Shown here piece after piece: positions 59,064-64,000 of a stretch of DNA of 64,000 bases; the stretch's first letter is position 1; the number at the start of each line of letters is the position of its first letter. This DNA is from CAIVVT01 sp963823095 (GTDB taxonomy: Bacteria; Acidobacteriota; Terriglobia; Bryobacterales; Bryobacteraceae), in NCBI GenBank assembly GCA_963823095.1, contig CAWGKI010000001.1, positions 1,550,001-1,614,000 of the forward strand, given 5' to 3'. The notes under the pieces were generated by a model. That model searched no databases and was not told the DNA's origin. It saw nothing but the letters and a program-made list of their open reading frames with translations. The position numbers and the translations under genes are program-made.

Positions 59064-60488
59064 GTGATATGCTGGCAATCGACTGTGTTTAGCCGCCAGC
59101 AGCGCTCGCTTCGCCCCATCTTGATCGCCGCAGACATCCTATTGGTCTGGGCCTCTTTCGAATTCGCCTATATTTCGCGCGCGGCTCTGCCGTTCCAGAG
59201 AGTCTTCTTTCTCACCTTCGCAGTCAAAACCAGCCTTCTCTTATTCGCTCCGTCCTTGTGGCTGCTTCTCGGTCTCTGGATCGGGTCCTACGAGAAGACC
59301 CTGCTGGAACCGGTCGGCTCGGTCGTCTCCCGCGCAGCGCGTCAGTCTTTGGCGCTGATGGTCGGACTCGTCGTTTACCAGTATTTTCAGAGACTCGATC
59401 TCAGCCGGCCATTTCTTGCCCTGGTCTGCGTTTACGCCGGGATTTCTACCGGAGCGTTTAGACTGTCGATCGACTGGCTCGCCCGGCGTTATTGGACCCG
59501 CCTGGTTCTACCCAGCCACTTATATGTTGCCGGGACAGGCGCGGTGGCGCTCCGGGTCGGTCGGCTGATCGAGGACTCGGCCAAGTTTGGATTGTGCCTG
59601 GATGGTTTTCTTGGCGAACGCTCCGGACAGCTCCTCCTCAGTCGCGACTACCCGGTCTTCCCTATTGATCGGTTCTCCGAACGGCTGAAGAATTCCGTTG
59701 TCGATGAGGTGATCGTGGCTGTTGAGGGCCACCAGTTGCCGGATCTCGAGGACTTCCTACTGATGTGCGAGGAGGAAGGAGTCCGTACGAGACTCAGCCT
59801 GGACTTCTTCCCACATCGTCGCGGTTCGGTTTCGTTGGAGAGATTGGGCTCGGCCCCGCTGCTCACACTGTCGCGTACACCGTCCGACGAGGCTCGACTT
59901 CTTTTGAAGCGCCTTACCGACCTATGCGCGTCGGCACTCGTGCTGGTTGTCCTCTCTCCCTTGCTTGCGCTGGTCGCCCTCGCGGTCAGGGTAAGTTCAA
60001 AGGGGCCGGTGATTTTCAAGCAACTCAGGTGTGGCCTCAACGGGCGCCGGTTTACGCTGTATAAGTTTCGCACCATGGTGGAGAACGCGGAGCAACTCCT
60101 CGACACCGTTTCTCACCTCAACGTCAAGACTGTCAATTTCAAAATCCCCGACGACCCTCGCCTCACAACCGTTGGCCGCTGGCTGCGAAAGTTCTCCTTG
60201 GACGAGTTGCCCCAGCTATGGAACGTGTTCAAAGGGGAAATGTCGCTGGTTGGACCGCGCCCCGCGATTCCGTCCGAAGTGGAACAATATAGGCGGTGGC
60301 AGCGGCGCCGCCTTCGTATGCGCCCCGGGTTAACCTGCCTGTGGGCCGTGGAGGGGCGCGACGCTTTGGATTTTGAAGAAGCGATGAAGCTGGACCTGGC
60401 TTACATCGATTCCTGGTCGCTCGCGCAGGACTGCATCATCCTGTTGCGGACCGTTCCGCGCGTCCTGACCGGGAAAGGAGCTCACTAG
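59064..60488 (+). CDS. Polyprenyl glycosylphosphotransferase (WbaP/EpsE type)
   Basis: A 474-residue membrane enzyme that transfers a sugar-1-phosphate to undecaprenyl phosphate and starts exopolysaccharide or O-antigen synthesis. Five predicted helices: four at the N-terminus (ILIAADILLVWASFEFAYIS, LLLFAPSLWLLLGLW and others) with the CoA-binding-like domain after them (HLYVAGTGAVALRVGRLIED), then the catalytic domain: LVVLSPLLALVALAVRVSS, KGPVIFKQLRCGLNGRRFTL, YKFRTMVENAE, LPQLWNVFKGEMSLVGPRPA, MRPGLTCLWAVEG. All family motifs are intact. Start is GTG 59064 or GTG 59085. Stands four bases before pyrE, so they may share a transcript. Confidence 0.9.
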   Translation: MICWQSTVFSRQQRSLRPILIAADILLVWASFEFAYISRAALPFQRVFFLTFAVKTSLLLFAPSLWLLLGLWIGSYEKTLLEPVGSVVSRAARQSLALMVGLVVYQYFQRLDLSRPFLALVCVYAGISTGAFRLSIDWLARRYWTRLVLPSHLYVAGTGAVALRVGRLIEDSAKFGLCLDGFLGERSGQLLLSRDYPVFPIDRFSERLKNSVVDEVIVAVEGHQLPDLEDFLLMCEEEGVRTRLSLDFFPHRRGSVSLERLGSAPLLTLSRTPSDEARLLLKRLTDLCASALVLVVLSPLLALVALAVRVSSKGPVIFKQLRCGLNGRRFTLYKFRTMVENAEQLLDTVSHLNVKTVNFKIPDDPRLTTVGRWLRKFSLDELPQLWNVFKGEMSLVGPRPAIPSEVEQYRRWQRRRLRMRPGLTCLWAVEGRDALDFEEAMKLDLAYIDSWSLAQDCIILLRTVPRVLTGKGAH

Positions 60489-60492
60489 AACC

Positions 60493-61111
60493 ATGCAACT
60501 GATTCCGACCGAACAGGAAGTCATTGAACTCTTGAAGCAGACCGGCGCATTGCGCTACGGCCACTTCGAATACCCGAACGGAATGCATTCCGACATGTAC
60601 CTGCAGCCCGCCCTGGCCATGCGCCACTACGAAACGGCAAAGCTGCTGAGCGTCGCACTCAGCCGGAAGCTGCGCGCGAACTCCGAGATTCGGGCCATCA
60701 TTCCCGAACTGAGCGTCGTCGCGCCGGCGACTGGCGGCCTGCCCGTGGCTTATGGAATGTGCGAGGCATTGCGCGCACACCAGGTGTATTGGGCTGAAAA
60801 CTCGGACCAGGGCGGACCACTGCGGTTTAGGCCTCATCTCGAACCTCAGCGCGGTGAAAAAGTGCTGTTGGTGGACGACGTTCTCCGCAGCGGCAAGAAG
60901 CTCGCCGAATTGAAGAGGCATGATCGAAGCCCGTGGCGCCGAGGTGGTCGGATTGGCTGTGTTGATCTACCAGCCCAACCCGGATACGAAGAAATTTGGC
61001 TCCCTGCCCTTCTACTATCTGACCGAGTTGGACGCCATGTACTTCGGCGATGCGGATGCGGTCGAATCGTCGAACCGCATTAACGGACCGGCCGAAAAAG
61101 TCTGGATCTGA
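60493..61111 (+). CDS. pyrE: Orotate phosphoribosyltransferase-like protein, one frameshift
   Basis: A phosphoribosyltransferase of about 205 residues, probably PyrE (orotate plus PRPP to OMP, pyrimidine synthesis). Motifs: MQLIPTEQEVIELLKQTGAL, RYGHFEYPNGMHSDMYLQPA and the PRPP loop KVLLVDDVLRSGKKL. The frame changes near 60915 and continues as MIEARGAEVVGLAVLIYQPN to the stop at 61111 (AEKVWI). Close homologues sometimes act on other bases, so the symbol is likely but not certain. Confidence 0.75.
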
Positions 61112-61193
61112 TTGGATTCGGCCCTGAAGTCCTGCGGACGCTGCCGCCGCGTGTGCATGCCGCCCGCGTGGCAGGGCTGTGTCACGCTCATCC

Positions 61194-62532
61194 ATGAGAC
61201 CTTGCTCCATCGCCGTCGTACTGGCGCTGGCGGCCCTCAACGTCGCGGCCGCGCAGTTTCGCGCCGGAGCCGCTAAAGGTCCGATTACGCCTCATTCGCA
61301 GGTGTGGCTCGCCGGATCTTCCGGCCGGACGCATCCCAGCGAATCTTCATCCGGGGACATCTATGCGCGCGCCCTGGCTATCGACGACGGGGCCGGCGGC
61401 CGTGTGGTGTTCCTCTCGGTCGAACTGCTGGCAGTTCCCCGAACCCTGGCCGAGAGGGTTGCGGCGGACCTCATGCGGGCGCACAGGCCTGGAGCGCGGT
61501 CAGATCGTCATCAATGCTAGCGGCACGCACAATGCGCCGTTTGTGCAGGGGCTGCTTCCGGCCGTCTCACCGGCCGGTCCCGCGGAGCAACGGAACATCG
61601 CAGCATACACTGGCGAAGTCGCTCGCGCCCTGTTCGATATTGCGACCGCGGCGTTGGCAAACATGCAGCCTGCCCGTCTCAGTTTCTCATCGGGCCATCG
61701 CATCCTTTGCCGTGAATGCGCCCTTGCGCGCGGCTGCGGACTCGTCGAACTCCGGAGGCCCGGTAGACACGACGGTTCCCGTGCTTCGAGTCACAACTCT
61801 CAAGGGTGATATGATCGCGGTCCTCTTCGGATACGCGTGCCGCAATGCCACGCTGGAAAGCGGCTCGTACGAAATCGGCGGCGACTACGCCGGCGTTGCC
61901 GCCTCCACGGTCGAGAAGCAATTCCCGGGTTCCATCGCACTCTTCCTGCGACTCTGCGACGGCGACCAGTCTCCCGCTCCTCGCGGCTCCGAGGCATTGG
62001 CGAACCGGCACGGAGACTGCACTGGCTGCGGAAGTGACGCGCGTGCTCAGATCAACGATGCAGCCCGTCTCAGGCCGTCTGCGCGCAACTTTGATTGAGA
62101 CGTCGCTCCCCTTCGCGCCCCATACTCGGGAACAGTTTGAAGCGGAGTTGAAGAGCAGCGACCTAGCGTTGGTCCGGCGCGCGAAGCTCGTCCTCGACGC
62201 CTACGATGCACGCGTCGAACCGCGACTGTTGCCCTATTCAGTCCAGGTAGTCCGCTTCGCTCAAGGATTCGCGTTGGTCGCGCTCGCCGGCGAACCTGAC
62301 GTCAGCTATGCGTTGAAGATCCGAAAGATGCTGGGCCAGGAAGGACTCATCGTCGCAGGCGGATCCAACGACGGTGGCTATGTTGTGCCGGGTGTCGGGA
62401 GCCGATGGTTCCGGAAATGCCGAGTTCGCTGATAGCATCGTTGATTCGGGGTTTCCAGGAGCCTTCACCGGCGAGGCGGAGCAACGCATCCTCGATGCGG
62501 TCGCCCGCGCCTGGAAGCGCGTGGAGAAGTAG
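61194..62532 (+). CDS. Neutral/alkaline ceramidase-like exported protein, four frameshifts
   Basis: An exported protein of the neutral ceramidase N-terminal family: signal peptide (IAVVLALAALNVAAAQF), then AGAAKGPITPHSQVWLAG, SGDIYARALAIDDG and VVFLSVELLAVPRTLAERVA, which are its typical strands. The family's metal site segment is INASGTHNAPFV (a histidine; homologues have NASHTHSGP). The frame changes near 61493, 61692, 62010 and 62390, and the last piece ends AVARAWKRVEK at 62532. Reading the pieces in order gives about 445 residues, a normal length. Acidobacteria hold many copies of this family whose substrates are unknown. Confidence 0.65.
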
Positions 62533-62592
62533 CTCTTCTTCTCAGCGGGCAAGTGCGGCCGAAGAGCCTGACGACAAAGTGAGGAGGGACTC

Positions 62593-63449
62593 ATGAGCGG
62601 CAGTCTGTACGGAGCAGTCGAAGCGGGGGGAACGAAATTCCTGGTCGCCGTCGGAGATGACCCAGCTCAGCCGCGGGACGTTCAGCGTATCGCGACCTCC
62701 AACGACCCACGAGAGACGATGGCGGAGGTGATTGCTTACTTCCAGCAGCGCCCGGCGGTCGCGGGAATTGGATTCGCTTCCTTCGGACCGGTAGATTTCG
62801 CTCATGGCGCGATTGGCAAGACGCCGAAGCTCGCCTGGCAGCACTTTCCGATCATAGAGACTTTGGCTCAGGCTCTGACACTTGCCCGTTGCGCTCGAGA
62901 CGGACGTCAACGGCGCGGCCCTGGGGGAATCGCTCTACGGAGCGGGCAGGGGCATCGAAACCTTCGTCTACATCACGGTAGGTACCGGAATTGGCGGCGG
63001 CGCCATAGTCAACGGCTCAGACCCTGCGCGGACTGATGCATCCCGAGATGGGCCATCTGCCCGTGCGGCGCCATCCCGAGGAACCGGCGGGCTTTGGCGG
63101 TGCATGTCCATTCCACGGCGAGTGCCTGGAAGGGATGGCCTCGGGCCCGTCTATGAAAGCCCGCTGGGGCCAGCCTGCGGAGACTCTGCCTCCCGATCAT
63201 CTCGCCTGGCGCATCGAGGCGCATTACCTCGCTCAGGCCTGCCTGTCGCTGTCCTGCATCCTCTCTCCCCATCGGATCGTCCTGGGAGGAGGCGTCTTCT
63301 CGCAGCCGGCACTCTACACTCTGGTGAGAGAGGATCTGCAACGAATTGTGAACGGCTATCTGCCGCTCCCCGAGATCGTTCCGCCGGAACTCCCGTTGCC
63401 CGCCCTGACCGGCGCTCTGGCGCTGGCCCGAGCTGCAGCCGAGCGTTGA
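62593..63449 (+). CDS. ROK-family sugar kinase, fructokinase-like, two frameshifts
   Basis: A ROK kinase of about 285 residues. Phosphate-binding start (YGAVEAGGTKFLVAVG), then ETDVNGAALGESLYG, FVYITVGTGIGGGAIVNG and the zinc-binding signature HPEMGHLP followed by CPFHGECLEGMASGPS, typical of fructokinase/mannokinase ROK proteins. The frame changes near 62882 and near 63018. The adenosine site ALTGALALARAAAE is at the C-terminus. RBS gaggaggga. The product is probably fructose or mannose 6-phosphate. Confidence 0.8.
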
Positions 63450-63484
63450 ACCGCATCGCGTGTCCCCCAGTCGGCAAGACACAA

Positions 63485-63520
63485 AAAAGAGGGGAGCCCG
63501 AAGGCCCCCCTTTCTTATCT
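63485..63520. terminator. Bidirectional terminator between convergent genes
   Basis: aaaaaagaggggagcc and ggccccccctttctt form a GC-rich hairpin with A and T runs on both sides, so it can end transcripts from the ROK kinase on the left and the receptor on the right. Confidence 0.65.
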
Positions 63521-63535
63521 CTTCTGAGACGGAAC

Positions 63536-64000
63536 TCAGAAGATGATTTTCGCCGAAACCTGGATGCTCCGAGGATTGCTCGAGAACACCTGGTCGGGAC
63601 GCTGGAAGTTGACGTTGGCCGGGTTAGTGAAATTCTTCACCGATCCCGCGGTGAAGGCGTTGGCCGGATAGCCGACATCGCTGAGATAGCTGCCCGTGTA
63701 CTGGGCATGGTTCAGCATGTTGAAGAACCGGCCGCCCAGTTCGAGCTTGTAGCGCTCCATGAACGTGAACCGCTTGAGCAGGGTCGCGTCGATGTTGTCG
63801 ATGGGGCGGAGACGGAAAGTGTTGCGGCCGCCATTCGCAATGGAACCCTTGGGCGTTTGAATATAACGCGCGTTCGTGTTGTTGACCTGGTAGGCCACGA
63901 TCTCGCCATTGCTGTTCTTCAGGGCGGTCGTGCCGGAGCCAATGTTGGCCGTGCCTGTTGGGTTGATGATGGCGCGGTCTCCGGCGCTGTCGCCGTTCAT
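63536..64000 (-). CDS. TonB-dependent receptor, C-terminal part
   Basis: The last 154 residues of an outer-membrane receptor that runs out of the window on the right. Beta-strand pattern with RLRPIDNIDATLLKRFTF, MERYKLELGGRFFNMLNHAQ, YTGSYLSDVGYPANAF and the C-terminal strand SIQVSAKIIF ending in Phe, as in Oar-like receptors. The in-frame ATG at 64000 is only the window edge, not a real start. This piece is undamaged. Confidence 0.8.
   Translation of the reverse strand: MNGDSAGDRAIINPTGTANIGSGTTALKNSNGEIVAYQVNNTNARYIQTPKGSIANGGRNTFRLRPIDNIDATLLKRFTFMERYKLELGGRFFNMLNHAQYTGSYLSDVGYPANAFTAGSVKNFTNPANVNFQRPDQVFSSNPRSIQVSAKIIF

Overview
The window looks like a piece of chromosome from an acidobacterium, most likely of the Bryobacterales/Solibacter type. 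This rests on the high GC content, a PadR regulator next to an 881-residue duplicated-orphan FtsX-like permease (the acidobacterial ADOP family), two TonB-dependent receptors (one with an N-terminal carboxypeptidase-like regulatory domain), many short secreted carboxypeptidase-regulatory-like proteins, and dispersed intergenic repeats that read as 'RSHDREGAVAAV' when translated. The 16S gene at 57092-58592 (minus strand) would settle the taxonomy in one search.

Layout. 1-5.5 kb: carbohydrate degradation and glycosyl transfer (GH3 beta-glucosidase end, GH43 remnant, GT39-type transferase, secreted CBM-GH5 enzyme), then rpmE. 6-7.5 kb (minus): an overlapping ECF sigma / anti-sigma / Spy-CpxP-like operon. 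7.7-10.5 kb: a UvrD/PcrA helicase and a 52-residue basic peptide. 10.9-15.8 kb: two overlapping membrane-bound SpoIIE-type phosphatases. 15.8-18.4 kb (minus): a shattered TonB receptor. 18.6-19.7 kb: YHS and DinB proteins. 19.8-26.9 kb (minus): a full c-type cytochrome maturation operon, ccmE-F-H, two accessory membrane proteins, then ccmA-B-C-D. 27.1-28.9 kb: a peroxide-defence set perR-ahpC-ahpD with a palindromic operator. 29-35.2 kb: LolA-like protein, lactate-racemase-like enzyme, sugar oxidoreductase plus TIM-barrel isomerase, Rrf2 regulator and cysK. 35.4-40.1 kb: TPR-like protein, Lys-rich secreted peptide and an intact IS21-family element with a 5-bp target duplication. 40.3-47.3 kb: lipoprotein, two TlpA-like thioredoxins, two 6-pyruvoyl-tetrahydropterin-synthase paralogues with folE, a LysW-like acidic carrier, paired four-helix transporters and an Asp-box protein. 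47.4-53.1 kb: malic enzyme-phosphotransacetylase fusion, PadR and ADOP permease. 53.2-58.6 kb (minus): an rRNA operon 16S-tRNA-Ala-tRNA-Ile-23S-5S. 59-64 kb: polyprenyl glycosylphosphotransferase, pyrE, neutral-ceramidase-like protein, ROK sugar kinase and the end of a second TonB receptor.

Two window-wide patterns stand out. First, at least twelve genes are split by frameshifts, and all of them lie in roughly the first 22.6 kb and the last 3.5 kb; the 37 kb in between reads cleanly. That points to patchy base accuracy of the assembly, although the receptor at 15.8-18.4 kb is broken so densely that real decay is also possible. Second, intergenic gaps are filled with a few families of short, internally palindromic repeats; one copy has become the 5' coding end of a gene in the ccm operon.

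The points I find biologically most unusual are the ccm operon (CcmE of the Cys-x3-Tyr type, a five-cysteine CcmH, and two extra membrane proteins), two adjacent pterin synthases that each lack a different catalytic residue, a LysW-like carrier with a long acidic tail but no terminal Glu, and a phosphatase pair in which only one partner has canonical motifs.
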